A stretch of DNA of 64,000 bases from Meloidogyne chitwoodi (GCA_015183035.1 JACZZP010000018.1:1054001-1118000); one strand, 5' to 3'; shown: positions 50,145 to 62,666, numbered from the stretch's first letter. The notes: a model not told the origin generated them from the sequence alone. Program-made: numbers and translations.

Positions 50145-50740
50145 AATATTATTTTAATATTATTGTAAATAAAAATTGTTTTTTAAATATTGTCTGATAT
50201 TTATTAAAAATAATTATTTTTAATAAATATATTAAATAAATTAAATAATATTTTAATTCAGACAATTTATTATTTTATTTTTTTTCCCGTTGTTTTATTA
50301 TTTAAATTGTAAAAAAAGAATTTATTTTTTAAATAAATATTCTCCACCTCAGTGATCATTATTTTTATTATATAAAAATAAATTTAATTTTAATAAAGAA
50401 TTTTTACTTTTTAAATTTAAATATTTTTAAAAATTGAGGATTTAATTAATTTTTACAAAAATTGTAAAAATGTGTGATATTTTTATATAATAAATTAAGT
50501 TATTTAGACAGAATCTGATATTTTACTTATAAAAATTAAAATATATAAATATTTAAAAATTAAAATTTTATTTTTTACTAAAATAATCATAGCTTTTTTA
50601 TTTATAAAAATAAAAGATACAAAAAAGTAAATTAATTAATTAATTATTTTAAAGATAATTAATTAATTAATTGTCTAAAAAGAGGAGTTATTATTTAAAA
50701 GAAAATAAAAAATTGTTAATTATAAGTATTTTTAAATTAA
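50145..50740. other. Convergent intergenic region, homeobox / tyrosinase
   Basis: AT-rich 3' flanks of two convergent genes. Holds the small palindromic element at 50189-50266; otherwise nothing recognised. Confidence 0.5.
50189..50266. repeat. Small palindromic element with ATTGTCTGA ends
   Basis: 78-bp segment starting ATTGTCTGA and ending TCAGACAAT (9-bp inverted ends), containing a further near-perfect palindrome around AATAATTATT. May be a tiny MITE or a terminator-like hairpin in the homeobox 3' flank. Confidence 0.4.
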
Positions 50741-53110
50741 TTAAATAATAACACAAATATCATTTACACATTTACTATTCATACAAACATCTCCTTTAAT
50801 TTATATTTAAATATATTTAATATTTAAATATAACCTTTAGTAAATCCTTTACAATTTCCACCTAAACGGACTTTAGCTGCACAATGAGGAGAATCAGAAT
50901 GAGAAAGATCACAAAATAAATATCTAAATTAAATTAAAATTAAATTAATTAAATTAATATTTATTTTACTTAGATTCACATTCTTTAGTAAAAGTACAAT
51001 TAGGTCTAGGGGAGTATTCATACATATTATCATTATATTCATTTCTTAATCCATCTATATTTCTTAAAGGCTTAAAAATTAAATTAATTTTAAATTTAAA
51101 TAAATTTAAATTTACTGAAAATAATGTCATTGTAGCATTTCTAAAATGTGAAGAAGGTTCACATTCCTAAAATATTAAAAATAAAAATATTAAATAAATA
51201 ATAATAATACAATAATATCAGCTGGATAATCATTAGCTCTTTGTTCTCTTGTTTGATGTTTTTGACGCCAAGATTCAAAAATCTAAAAATTATAATAAAT
51301 TTTTTAAAAAAAGAGCACAGAATATATTTATTATTTAATTAAAATTATATAATAAATCTGTTAAAAGAGCCTTTTTTATAGGAGAATTTATATTATTTTT
51401 TTGATTTTTGAATTTCTTTTTCTATAAAAAATAATAACTCTTTAAATTAAATTTAAAAAATTAACCAAATTAATAAAAGAATGATGAAAAAAGAAGACAA
51501 TATCATTTACAGCTCTATTAGGTTCATATTTATTCATATCACCAGAAATAAAAGAATGAATCTTTCCATGAGGAATCTTTTTTAAGAAATAAATAAATAA
51601 TATTTATTTTAATTAAAATACTTCAGGACAATTCCATTGAATATCAAAAGGACATTTATTACCAGGAATAGTATATGCCATAATATTTTCAATTTTTGTT
51701 TGAGAAAGAGTCCATTGAACACTAAATACTTAGGTAATTAATTTATTTATTTATTTATTAATTTATTTAAATTCAGTCATACAACCACTATAATCTTCTT
51801 TTCCAACATTTCTTGTAATATAAGGAATTCCCTTAATTAATTTATTTTAATTTTAAAATTTATTTATTAAAAAGGGATCAACCCTGAATATCTATTAGTC
51901 AGTTTGCCAAACTGCCAGTTCGGTCAAGTAATAAAACACTCCTTGTAGGTCCAAGTTTGCACGAAAACCAACTGGCCATGGGCTCTAAAATGGAGAAGTA
52001 ATAGAACACCACCGATAGGTCCAAGTTTGCACGGGACCAACTAGTTGTAAGAGATTTGACCGAATTGGCAATTGGACCAATTGGCTAAAAAGATATTCAG
52101 GGTTTCGATATTCAGGAGTGAACCCAATAAAAATACTTCAAGTGTTTTCCAAGGAGAAAAAGGTCCAGTGACCACAAAACCTTTAGAATTTGTAGTTCCA
52201 TAAAACTAAAATTAAATAAAATTAATTAAAATATTATTAAATTAATTAACATCATCAGTAAATAAAAAAGAATCTGATGGTTTAGCTAAACGACTTTCTA
52301 AAGTTGAATCCCAATAAGGCAAACCAATTGTTGGATTTCTTTTTCTAAGTAAAATTTCAAATCTTTTAAAAAATTTAAAATTAATTAAAAAAAAACCTTT
52401 TAATATATTCTAAATGCCAAGGGAGAAAAGCAGGTCCACCGTGGACACTACCTAATTCAAAAGCTCTTCTATGTATTTTAGCCATATAATCATAATCTCC
52501 ATTATTTTTCATTTCTCTAATTGCTTTAAACTTTTTTTTAATAAAAATAAAATTAATTAAATATTTTAAAATAAATATATATATTTACAATATCTATTCT
52601 TTCTTTATCTGTTAACATTCTTAATTCTTTACGTATTGCTTTTTTAACTTTTTGGCCATTTTTAAGAGTACAATCATTAATTGAACCATTAGATATTCCT
52701 TAAAATAATATTCAAATAATTAATTAATTAATTACCTCCTAAATAAGAACAATAACAACTTAAATTAACACAATTTAATTCAGATCTGTCTATTATTATA
52801 TCATCATCTTTTAATTTATTTGTATCTAAAAATATATATATTATTTAATATATATTTTATTAAAATTAATTAAACTCACAAAAACGGTTATTCTAAAATA
52901 AAATTAATTAATTAATTAATTTAAAAAAAATAAAAAAACTTTAAAATTATTCATAGCATTAATCATATTATTACAACTTAATTTGGTTTGATTATCTGGG
53001 GCTTTTTTACAATCAAGTTTTGTTTGAATAAAAGCATTATTACAATTAATTAAAAATAAAATAAATATTATAATTAAATTAATTTTATTTATTTTTATTA
53101 TTATTAACAT
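50741..53110 (-). CDS. Secreted tyrosinase (type-3 copper protein) with Cys-rich tail
   Basis: Tyrosinases oxidise phenols; in nematodes the secreted family is linked to cuticle or egg-shell tanning. The gene starts MLIIIKINKINLIIIFILFL (signal peptide) at 53110. Exons include 53110-52940, a 13-nt microexon 52892-52880, 52825-52736, and several more down to 50793-50741. The CuA site shows IHRRAFELGSVHGGPAFLPWHLEYIKRFE with its three His. GLPYWDSTLESRLAKPSD and PIGPFSPW-like VTGPFSPWKTLE follow, and CuB is RAVNDIVFFFHHSFINLIW. The C-terminus is Cys-rich (YLFCDLSHSDSPHC, GGNCKGFTKG, then a last short exon GDVCMNSKCVNDIC), in the manner of ShKT-type tails. If the last intron is not spliced, the protein ends at 50824 instead. 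A 252-bp MITE lies in one intron. Confidence 0.9.
51874..52125. mobile_element. MITE in tyrosinase intron
   Basis: 252-bp non-coding insertion in the intron below the VTGPFSPWKTLE exon. Imperfect terminal inverted repeats: left end GGGATCAACCCTGAATATC, right end (reverse strand) GGGTTCACTCCTGAATATC, extending inward to TTCGGTCAA on both sides. Two internal direct repeats of about 48 bp each contain AGGTCCAAGTTTGCACG. Much richer in G+C than the surrounding introns. Shares AGGTCCAAGTTTG with the spacer of the foldback at 26361-27392. Confidence 0.75.
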
Positions 53111-53905
53111 TTCTTAAAATAATTAATTTAATTAATTTTAAGGTCACCCCTTTTACAAATGTTTTTATAAAAATTAAATAATACAAAATTTTATATAAAT
53201 AAATAAATTTATTTATTTATTTATTTATTAAAATAAAATGTTCTTAGATTTTTTTTAGAAATAAATATAAATTATTTATTTATTTAAATTTTAATTTATT
53301 AAATAGGAATATATTTCATTTATTTTTTATTAATTTAAAAGCTAATTAAATAAATAATTTAAATTAAATATAAATTAATTTTTTAATTTTAGAATATTTA
53401 AGAAAAGCTAAAAATATTAAAAATTAGTCAGGATAATTTTTAACATTTTTTAAATAAATATTTTATTTTATTAAAAAAGATTAAAGAACATTCTTTTTTA
53501 TCTCTTAATAATTTTTAATCTTTTAAAAAAGAGACAAGGATGAGTAAATAATTTAGTTAAAATATTTAATTATTTTTTTAAATTTATTTTTAAAAATAAT
53601 TCTTTTTAATTTCTATAAATCTCTAAATAAATAAATATAAAAATAATTAATTAATATATTTTATTTAGAATTGCACAAAAACAAATTGAATATATATAAA
53701 AATATTTTTTGTTTTTTTAAATTAATTTTGGCAGATTTAGGAAAAAATTATTATTATAATTATATAAAAATAATCTAATAAAATTTAAAATTAATAAATT
53801 ATTAAATTTATATTATTTTTTCTAAATAAATTTTCTATAAAAAATAGGAGGGATATTATAATATTTTTTAAAAAAAAAAAGATTTTTAATTTTTTTTTTA
53901 ATTTT
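53111..53905. other. Intergenic, AT-rich
   Basis: About 800 bp of nearly pure A/T with (TTTA)n and A runs between two minus-strand genes. Nothing recognised. Confidence 0.5.
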
Positions 53906-56900
53906 TTATTTTTCTAAAAATAAATGTTTTTCTTTTTCTTCTTCAAAATTAGTATTTTCTTCTTCTTTTTCTTCTTTTTTAATAAATAATAAAAATAAAT
54001 GTCTAACAGGTCTATTAATTAAACAATCCAAAACAAATGCAAATAAAAAAGAGCAAACTAAAATTCCAATAAAAGAAAGTAATAAAGATAATTTAGTTAT
54101 ATGAACTGGACGATATAATGAAGCAAATAAAGATAAAGCTATTGGCTCTGATATTAATATAATTATTAATATTAATTTAGATAATGGTCTAAATATACGC
54201 CAACATAATAATTTAGCCAAAACTTTAAATATTTAAATTAAATTAATTAAAAAAATAAATAAATAAACTTACCACTACTTTTTAAATTAGCTTCCAAAAA
54301 AATTAAAAAATTAAAAAGTAAAAATGTCCAAATTAATTTATTTAATGTTCCATAAATTAATTTAAATATTAAATTATTAAAAAACCAAAAAGGTAACCAA
54401 ATAATAATTAACATTAAAATTAAAGTAATTAAATAACCAATTAATGATAATGCCTTTAAAATAAAATAAAATAAATTAATTAATTAATTTTACTTTAATT
54501 AAATGTTGCCATTCATTTAATTTTGGTAATAAAAATAAAGAAAATAAAATTGCAATAATTGGTGAATTAATTCTAGCAATTGGAGTTATCTTTTAAATTA
54601 AAATTAAATTTAATTAGAATTAATTAAAATTAAAATTAAATTTACTAAAAAATTAGCAAAAGGTGCATAATCATTAATTTCCATTGTTAAATGTGGTAAA
54701 AGTGTTGCAGGAAAATTAAATAAAAAAGCAAAAAATAAATAAATAAAATTGCTAATAATTAATAAAAAAATTAATAAAAAAAGAATAGAACGATTATATC
54801 CATTTAAAATTAAATAAAATATTAAAAGAGAAAATAAAAGAAATTGAGCTTCTAATGAAATTAAATGACCAGCATCTAAACACTAAACAAAATAATAAAT
54901 TTAAAATAAAATAAATATTACTGTATGAGAATATCCAAATAAATTTTGTATCTAAATATTTTATTAAAAATTATAAATTAATTTAAAAAATACAAAAAAT
55001 ATATTTTCTGGCCATGTATTATAACATCTTTGTGCAATATCAGTTCTTGACCACATTGGCCCATCACCTAGATGAGCAAATATAAAGGCCATTGAAAGAG
55101 TTATAAATGAATATATTGGCCATATTCTGTTAAAATAAAAAGAGATTTATTTTATAAAAATTATTAAAGAATTACCTAAGGAATCTTTTCCATAAAATTT
55201 CAATTAAAAAACGTTTAGAGCGTTGTTTATTTATATTTAATGCTAATTGAAAAATATCTAATGCCAAAATTGTATCTGTTAATAATGTTGGATTTAAAGC
55301 TATTTGTGCTGGCCATTTCTCCAAAAGTGAATAATGATGACCAGTATTTTCTTTAAAAATAAATTTATTAAAATCCAAAATTTATTTTTTCTGATTTAAT
55401 ACCCAAATAGGGAAGAACAAGTACTTGAGATTGACCTAAAACAAGCAATGAAGCTGCTATAACCTAAAGAATATAAATAATTTATAATTAAAATCATTCA
55501 AGTGACTGTTGGTGTAACTGGTAAATGCCTCGACTTTAAATTGATAAAGGGAGTGGTTCGAATCCCGGCGGAGAATATTATTTAATTTTAAGCTTATAAA
55601 TTTGTTACCATCCTTTTGTTGAAATATTTTAGTTTTTAATAATTATTTATATTTAAAATTTTCTTTAAATAAAAAAATAAAAAATACTTGAATTCCATGT
55701 ATTGCTTGAAATTTTTTTTCTATAGGTTGTGTTGTTGTTCTAAGTGAGTGTCTTAAATGTATTTGAAGACAAAAAGCATCAAGTATTGGAGTAAATTGTA
55801 AATGACAAAACCAACGAAAAACAGACACAAACAATAAAATAAATAACCAAAAGAGAAAAATACCAACTAAAAAAATACCAGCAATTGGCCATTGCCCAGG
55901 TGGTTGGCAATTAACTTTTATTGGTTTATGTTCAGCAACATCTATTTAAAAAAATAATAATAATTCATAAAATATTTTTTATAAATTATTCTCATACATT
56001 ATATCAAATCTCAAAAAGATTTAAATTTAAAAAGAGAAATATTTTTGTTCATTAAATCCAAAAGAATAATTTTAGGTCATGGATGAATATTTTAGGTAAT
56101 TTATTTTTTAAATTAAAATATATTTTAATCTAAAAATGTAATTTAAAAATGAGGAATATTTATTGAGATTTGGAATTGCAGTTTGGGTACTGTAATATAA
56201 TTAGCACCGAAACGGCCGAACCATGGACTGTTCATTTTTAAGAAGATAAAGTATTTATCCATTTTTATAAATTTTATTTAAAAAATTATTTACATTCAAC
56301 AAGCCCTTGAGTTTCTTCAGTTGAACAATTAGCAGGTAAACAAATTCCTAAGACAACTTCTAATGGATCATTACCCTTTTCAGGGCATTGTTCAGGTCTA
56401 AGAACTGCCCCAGGTACATGAAATTCCAAAAGACAGTAACGACCATTAAATAAACCTTGACTAAAAAAATAAATTAAATATATTTAATTATTTGAAAAAA
56501 ACGTTTTAAGCCTTTGACATTGTTCATAATCCCCTAACCAATGATAATTTCCATCACTTATTCCTGAAGGCATTTTCCCAACAGAATCAACCCAAGTCAT
56601 AATCCATTTATTAGCATTATATAAACGTTCATTTTTTGTACGGCAATTAATACATTTTTCTTTATCCTCTTGACCAGGGCATTCCTCTGCTTTTAATGAA
56701 GCAACAAATCCAGTTAATGAACAAAATAAATGTGAAACTTCTGATCGACATTCTGAGGAAATTGTAGAAAGCCTCAAATATTGTGAACTATTTTATTTTT
56801 TTTTAAAATTAGCAACCTAGATCCATTTTGACAAAGCCATTCAATTGTTTCTGAAGTTCGAATTAATTTTTGAATTGATGGTATTCGAAATTGATCCAAA

Positions 56901-57186
56901 GGTTTTGGCCTAGCTGGTATATGTAAAGGACAAAGAAGACAACAAAAATTGTTCGGTAAATACAACAATAATAAAAGAAAAACAAGTGGAATTAATCCTC
57001 TTAATGGAAATAAATTTAAAAAAATTTAAGTATTTTTTGAAAGGAAAATTTTACCAAAAATATGTAAAAGTTTAAAAGTATTTTCACATAATTTTCTTTG
57101 TTTATCATTATGTATTATAACAATAAATATCTATTTTATTTTTAAAAAATTTACCTAATAGTTAAATGTTTTTCAAAAAGTTGCAT
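53906..57186 (-). CDS. NRF-6/NDG-4-type membrane acyltransferase (acyltransferase-3 family)
   Basis: Nematode NRF-6 relatives are multi-pass proteins with an extracellular NRF domain and an acyltransferase-3 domain; nrf-6 is known from fluoxetine resistance and yolk/lipid transport. The model starts MQLFEKHLTIRKLCEN at 57186 and uses about fifteen exons to the stop at 53906. The NRF domain shows LFCSLTGFVASLK, NANKWIMTWVDSVGKMPSGI, DGNYHWLGDYEQC, GRYCLLEFHVP and LGICLPANCSTEE. The membrane part has NPTLLTDTILALD, KRFLIEILWKRFLRIWPIY and HLGDGPMWSRTDIAQRCYNTW (the conserved GDGPxW and Cys), then about eight more hydrophobic helices and an acidic Glu/Lys-rich C-tail. The first two small exons are the least certain. 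An intron (55687-55464) holds a tRNA-like element. Substrate unknown. Confidence 0.85.
55501..55577 (+). repeat. tRNA-like (SINE or tRNA-pseudogene) sequence in acyltransferase intron
   Basis: Box A-like TGGTGTAACTGG at 55510-55521 and a perfect box B GGTTCGAATCC at 55555-55565 at tRNA spacing. A possible anticodon loop CTTTAAA would read UAA codons, but acceptor and T stems pair poorly, so a real suppressor tRNA is unlikely. Antisense to the host gene, like the copy at 9251. Confidence 0.5.
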
Positions 57187-58556
57187 TTTTTAATAAAGAA
57201 AAAATTAAATATTTTTATCCTAAAGAACAAATTTTAAGTCGATAAATATAATTAAATAAATGAAAATAAATTGATAAAAAGAAGAGATTGACTACTCTTG
57301 ATATATTAATTTATTTAAAATCTTTATTTATTTTTTTCTTTTCTCTCATATGGGTCCAAATAAAAATTTTTTTAATTGATAATAAAAGAGACAATCTAAG
57401 AAAAAAGGTGGAAATGATTACCAGTCATTTATCTTTTTAATGTATTTTTTTCTAGTCATCATTTACTCCTCAATGTTTCACATATATTGAAAGTTCAATA
57501 ATATTCTTTTATTTTTTTTAATAAATATAAAAAATAATAATGGGTAATAAAATAAAAAAAAATTCTTAAATTATAATGTAACATCTTTTAGTAGAAATTA
57601 TGTTGATTTTTTCAAAATAAAATTTAAAAAATACACATACATATATTCAAAAATTAAGATAAATATATAGGTAATACATCATATACATAGGTAATCCCAT
57701 TTTTCCAATATAATTCCTTTCTTAAGTTGATTTTGAAGACAAAAGATACAAGCAACAAAAGGATTGGATTTGTACAAAATACCAATGGCGAAATGGTCAG
57801 GCATAAATTAGAAAAAAATTTTCTTCAAATTATAAACATTTGAGTCTCAATCATTTTTGATATTCCGAGTTCGTTAATGCGAATATGTCTTCGTATTGGA
57901 TAATTTTGAAATAATGTAGTTACTGGAAAGCTCAATTTGTAAATTATCTCATATGTTCGCCTCGCCGCTCTATCTGATTGTAAAACTGTCCAAATTGACA
58001 TTCTTCGTGCTCTGCTTCTTTTAGAAAACAGCGTCGAATCTCTATATCACCCCAGTTTCTCGCTTGATTTACACCGAAAGAACATATTGGCGAATTATCA
58101 GAGATTTATTGCTAGTATTTAAATCTTTTTTGTTTAAATTGGAGTTTTGAATTAAATTAACACATAGAATTTCTCGACTGATTTCAGACTAATTTTTTGC
58201 ATACTTTTACATTCCTAAACCCTTGGGTTTTAGACAAAACGTGATGGACAAAATGGTCATAGGCCAATATGACGAAATGGTCTGTCAGCACTTACGGCGA
58301 AACTTATTTTTCAGCGACAAAGTGGGCAATAACAAATGAGTGGATTTTGAGTCCCACTATTTGAGTCCAAGCATTTGCTTATTGTTAGCGAGGATAAATT
58401 TACAGTTCCTGTGAATCTGGTTTTAAAATTTCACAGAGAAAGATCCGGCAGATTTATATGATTAAAAATGACTAAATATAACTGATAAGGTTTCATTTTA
58501 TCTGTTATTTAATTTTTAGATATTGAGCTTCATTTATTGAATGAATTTTTTGAAAA
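57187..58556. other. Divergent intergenic region, acyltransferase / PDK
   Basis: About 1.4 kb between divergent starts. Contains the second GACAAAACGTGATGG repeat at 58233-58280. The stretch 57700-58500 is less AT-extreme than typical intergenic sequence here and may hold old repeat remnants, but I found no coherent protein. Confidence 0.45.
58233..58280 (+). repeat. Dispersed GACAAAACGTGATGG repeat, copy 2
   Basis: Identical over 24 nt to 20135-20158, then similar but diverged (ATAGGCCAATATGACGAAATGG). Lies 280 bp upstream of the PDK start. Confidence 0.6.
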
Positions 58557-60308
58557 ATGCGTATTACAAGGAAATGTCTTTCTTCTATATTTGGTAATGC
58601 AATATGTAACAAACTTGAGCAATATAGTCAATACAGGCCTTCTTCTCTTACTATTCAACAGGTTTGTTAATTTTTAAAGAAAATATAAAAATGCGGAAAT
58701 TTAAACTTCCTTTGTTGTCAAAACGACACTTAATATTGACATAAATATCAGTATCTTGATTTTGGCTTACATGGGACAGCCAAAACTTCTTTTTCTTTTC
58801 TAAAAACGGAGCTGTTGGTTCGACTCGCGAACATTATGAAGGTTTTAATTATTTTTTTATTTTAGATAATTTTTTTATAGGAGATTGAATTGTTGCCTCC
58901 ACCATTGTTGAACACTTCAAGGTCTTACATTAACCAAATTTAACTAGAAAAATATTTTTTATTTTCAGTGCTCGCCAGGTCGCTGACTGGTACAGAAAAT
59001 CATTTCAGGAGTTGCTTTGTTTTGAAAATTCTAAAGGAGATGATCAAGAAATATTTAAGTGTGAAGCGCCTCCTTTAACCCCTTGAATACTACAATTCTT
59101 GTTCCAGATTCAACGATCAACTTCAAACAATTTTGAAACGACACAGCACTGTTGTACAGGTTTGTAATTTCCAAATTATTTCTAACCTTCAAGATCATCA
59201 TATTCAAATAAAAATTAGGAGATCGGGGCAAGAAATTAGTTTTTTTTCTTAAACTTTGTTTCATTATAATAGTAACTTTTCCTATAAAAAGACCATGGCA
59301 GAGGGTTTAATAGAACTCAAATCGTTGGGCGAGATAGACATGGGTAGTGAGCAAAGCATCCAATATTTTCTCGATCGTTTCTACCTGAATCGAATCTCCA
59401 TTCGAATGCTACAGTACCAGCATTTGGTTGTCTTTGGAACTGTTCTACCAGAATCTCCTAATCATGTTGGCTGTATTGATCCAGTATGTGATGTAACTTC
59501 TGTGGTCCAGGATGCATATGAAAATGCCCGTTTTCTCTGTGATCGCTACTATTTAAATTCACCACAATTAGAATTGGATTGCTTAAATGCTCTTTCTCCG
59601 GGTAAGAAACTGTCAGTTGTAATTGTGCCATCACATCTCTACCACATTATGTTCGAATTGTTTAAGGTTGGTATGGATAATGTTGATTTTTTTAATCTTA
59701 ATTTTACCGTTAATCTTATTTTTATATTTAAAGAATGCGATGCGCGCAACAGTAGAACACGTTGGAATGGATGAAGATTTACCTCCTATAAGAGTTAGAG
59801 TAGTTCGAGGTAACGAGGATATCTCAATAAAGGTTTTTACATCACATTTTTCTAAATTTTTTTAATTATTTTTTAGTTGAGTGATAGAGGCGGTGGAGTC
59901 CCTAGAAGTATTATAAGTCGATTATTTGATTATATGTATAGTACAGCACCACCCCCTCCACGAGATGGAAGTCAAGCACCTCTTGTAAGTTTTAATAAAA
60001 ATTAAATTTTAATGGTATTTTCTAGGCCGGTTATGGTTATGGATTGCCTTTATCAAGGCTTTATGCTCGTTATTTTCATGGTGATATGTTTCTCATTTCA
60101 ATGGATGGTTATGGAACTGATGGTATTTTATGTTTTTGTTATCTTTAAAATTTATATTTTAGCTTGTGTCTATTTAAAAGCTGTCTCTGTGGAGGCGCAA
60201 GAAGTACTTCCAATCTATTCGGCTTCTTCTAAACAACAATTGACTCGAGGACCTCTAATTGGTGATTGGACGGGTACAACTCATCACCATTATGGGCCTA
60301 GACTATAA
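58557..60308 (+). CDS. pdhk-2: Pyruvate dehydrogenase kinase, mitochondrial
   Basis: Phosphorylates and shuts down the pyruvate dehydrogenase complex. Ten exons (58557-58661, 58752-58841, 58881-58921, 58969-59058, 59108-59159, 59292-59666, 59734-59832, 59877-59984, 60026-60122, 60163-60308) give 400 aa. A basic N-terminal presequence ([10 protein letters not shown]) is followed by the four-helix domain with TIQQYLDFG and [17 protein letters not shown]. The GHKL ATP domain shows the N box [15 protein letters not shown]1 [10 protein letters not shown] and G2 [16 protein letters not shown]. The C-terminal arm contains GDWTG, where the DW pair is conserved in mammalian PDKs. All introns are GT-AG. 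Length and motifs fit the family; assignment among PDK isoforms follows from nematodes normally having one gene. Confidence 0.95.
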
Positions 60309-60900
60309 ACAAAAGTGAAATAATAAATAGAGTAATTCTTGATTCTAAATACTTTTCATTAAAAATTGTTTGGTGCTATTGTAAACTTACAAAAAGTTTC
60401 TGTATACTTTAGATATTTTTATTGGGAATTTATGAATTTATTTTTAAGGTTACTGTTCAGTAAAATCTAATAAAAATTAATTTGATAATTCCTAATAAAA
60501 TAGCCGGAGATGACAGAACTTTGTTATTTGGATTTTCACCCCTTTAATTAATTATCCACTTATAATAATCCTGACTTGATTTAATGAAACAATAACTTTT
60601 TTATTTTTTTTGTAGATATTCTCGTTTATTAACATATGAAAAATATTAATAATATAGTGAATAACTTTAAAATAAAATATTTAATTTATTTATATTTCAT
60701 TTTTAAATTTAATGGGACTTATTCCCTAAATAATTCTTAATTTAAATTATTCGCTTTTAAAATTTACATTTTTGTTAAATTATTATGTGAAAAAATATGT
60801 ATCCCAATAATTTTACTAATAATAAAATTCTTATTTTTAGCTTGATTATACTATTAAAAATTTTGGATTTGTTATTTTCGGTAATTTCAAGGATCGTAAA
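60309..60900. other. Intergenic, PDK 3' flank to USP46
   Basis: About 590 bp, AT-rich, between two plus-strand genes. Nothing recognised beyond a TTTTTAG acceptor at 60835-60841 that may be a trans-splice site for the next gene. Confidence 0.45.
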
Positions 60901-62666
60901 ATGGTATTACTACATTTATTACTTATTTTTTATTTATTTTAAGGGAGCAACTACATCTTCACAATTAGAAAAAGATCTTGGTTCAGATCAAGCTTTAGCA
61001 AATGAACACTTTTATGGACTTGTTAATGTGAGTTTTTATGACATTTTTAGATATTTTAATAAAATTTTAGTTTGGAAATACATGTTATGCAAATTCGGTA
61101 ATCCAGGCTTTATATTTTTGCAAGCCATTTCGTGAAAAGATTTTATCATATAGACAAACCCATAAAAAATCAGGTTTTTCTTTTTTTTTTTTAATTTAAA
61201 TTTTATATAATTATTTTTAAGGAATTCAAAAAGAAAATTTACTTACTTGTCTAGCCGATCTTTTTTCCAATATTTCTAGTCAAAAGAGACGAGTTGGGAC
61301 AATTGCTCCTAAGAGATTTGTAACAAAATTGAAGCGAGAAAATGGTTTTTTATTTAATTTTTCTTAAATTTTAAAAAATAATATTTTAGAATTATTTGAC
61401 AATTTTTTGCAACAAGACGCCCATGAATTTTTTAATTTTTTATTGAATGCAATATCTGAAGTTTTGGCTGAAGAAAAGAAAAAAGAGCACACAAATGGCA
61501 CTCTTAAAACTGCAAATGGTCTTACAAAACGTTCTAATTTAGTGACGGCTAATGTTCATGATTATTCTGCTAGGTTTTTTTTAATTTTTAAGATGTAAAA
61601 ATTTTTTTTAGAAGCACAGATGGAATGAAACAGGACTTAACTTGGATTCATGAAATCTTCCAGGGAACGCTTACAAATGAGACTAGATGTTTAAATTGTG
61701 AGACTGTTAGTAGTAAAGATGAGGATTTTCTTGACTTGAGTGTTGACATTGAACAGGTTTTTTTTATTTAAAATGATATTTTGAAATAATGATTACACAA
61801 GTCTAGCAAGTTTTTTTGAAATATTTAAAAATGTCAAATTTTTAAAATCTAATTTCTTATCAAACCCATTAATTTACTTTTTCCTAAATTTTTACTTTAA
61901 TTTACAAACAATTAAAGGATGTATCAATTAGCAACTGTTTACGGAATTTTTCTAACATGGAAACCCTTTGCGGTGATCAAAAATATTTATGTGAGACATG
62001 TGGCAGTAAACAGGTTGATTTATCTCTAATATTTTTTTAAATTTATTTAAGGAAGCCCAAAAACGAATGCGGATAGGAAAGTTGCCTAAATTGTTGGCAT
62101 TACATTTGAAACGCTTTAAATATGTTGAAACTTTGAATAGACACACAAAACTTTCTTATAGAGTACTTTTTCCTATGGAATTAAGATTACCTAATGTGGT
62201 TTGTTTTTTTTTTCCAAAATTTTTTAACTTATTTAATAAAGAAAAGTACAAATGGTGATAGTGACAAAATTTTTGATTTGGTTGCCGTTGTTGTTCATTG
62301 TGGATCAACTCCAAATCGAGGACATTATATAACTCTGGTCAAATCTTATTACTATTGGTTGCTATTTGATGATGATATTGTTGATGTTAGTTTTAATTTT
62401 TAATTACAAACATTTTTATTTCTTATTAAAAATTTATTTTTTTGTGGTCACTTCACTTGGAAAGTTTTAAAAATTTAATTTTTGTGAGTATCACACGTAT
62501 TTTATATATTATTTATTGTCAAACCTTATTTTTTTAATAATTAAAATATTTATAGAAATTAGATGAATCTTCCATTGAGGACTTTTTTGGTCTTGCAGAA
62601 TCAAATGTTCAAAAGAACTCAGAATCTGCATATATTCTTTTTTACCAACAACGAAATGAGACTTAA
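60901..62666 (+). CDS. usp-46: Ubiquitin-specific protease USP46/USP12 type
   Basis: Deubiquitinase that with WDR48/WDR20 homologues controls glutamate-receptor turnover in C. elegans. Start: the ATG at 60901-60903 is spliced to 60944, giving [29 protein letters not shown], parallel to MGTNASALEKD of human USP46. Catalytic Cys is in [23 protein letters not shown], followed by [12 protein letters not shown] and [13 protein letters not shown]. The zinc-binding fingers are TRCLNCET and [24 protein letters not shown] precedes the catalytic His in [10 protein letters not shown] and Asp in WLLFDDDIV. It ends [13 protein letters not shown] at 62664-62666. The catalytic triad is complete. The first codon-sized exon is an inference; upstream in-frame sequence is also open. 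Confidence 0.92.

Noticed and set aside
55501..55577. Functional ochre-suppressor tRNA
   Set aside because: Box A/B are present but acceptor and T stems do not pair; reported as a tRNA-like repeat instead.
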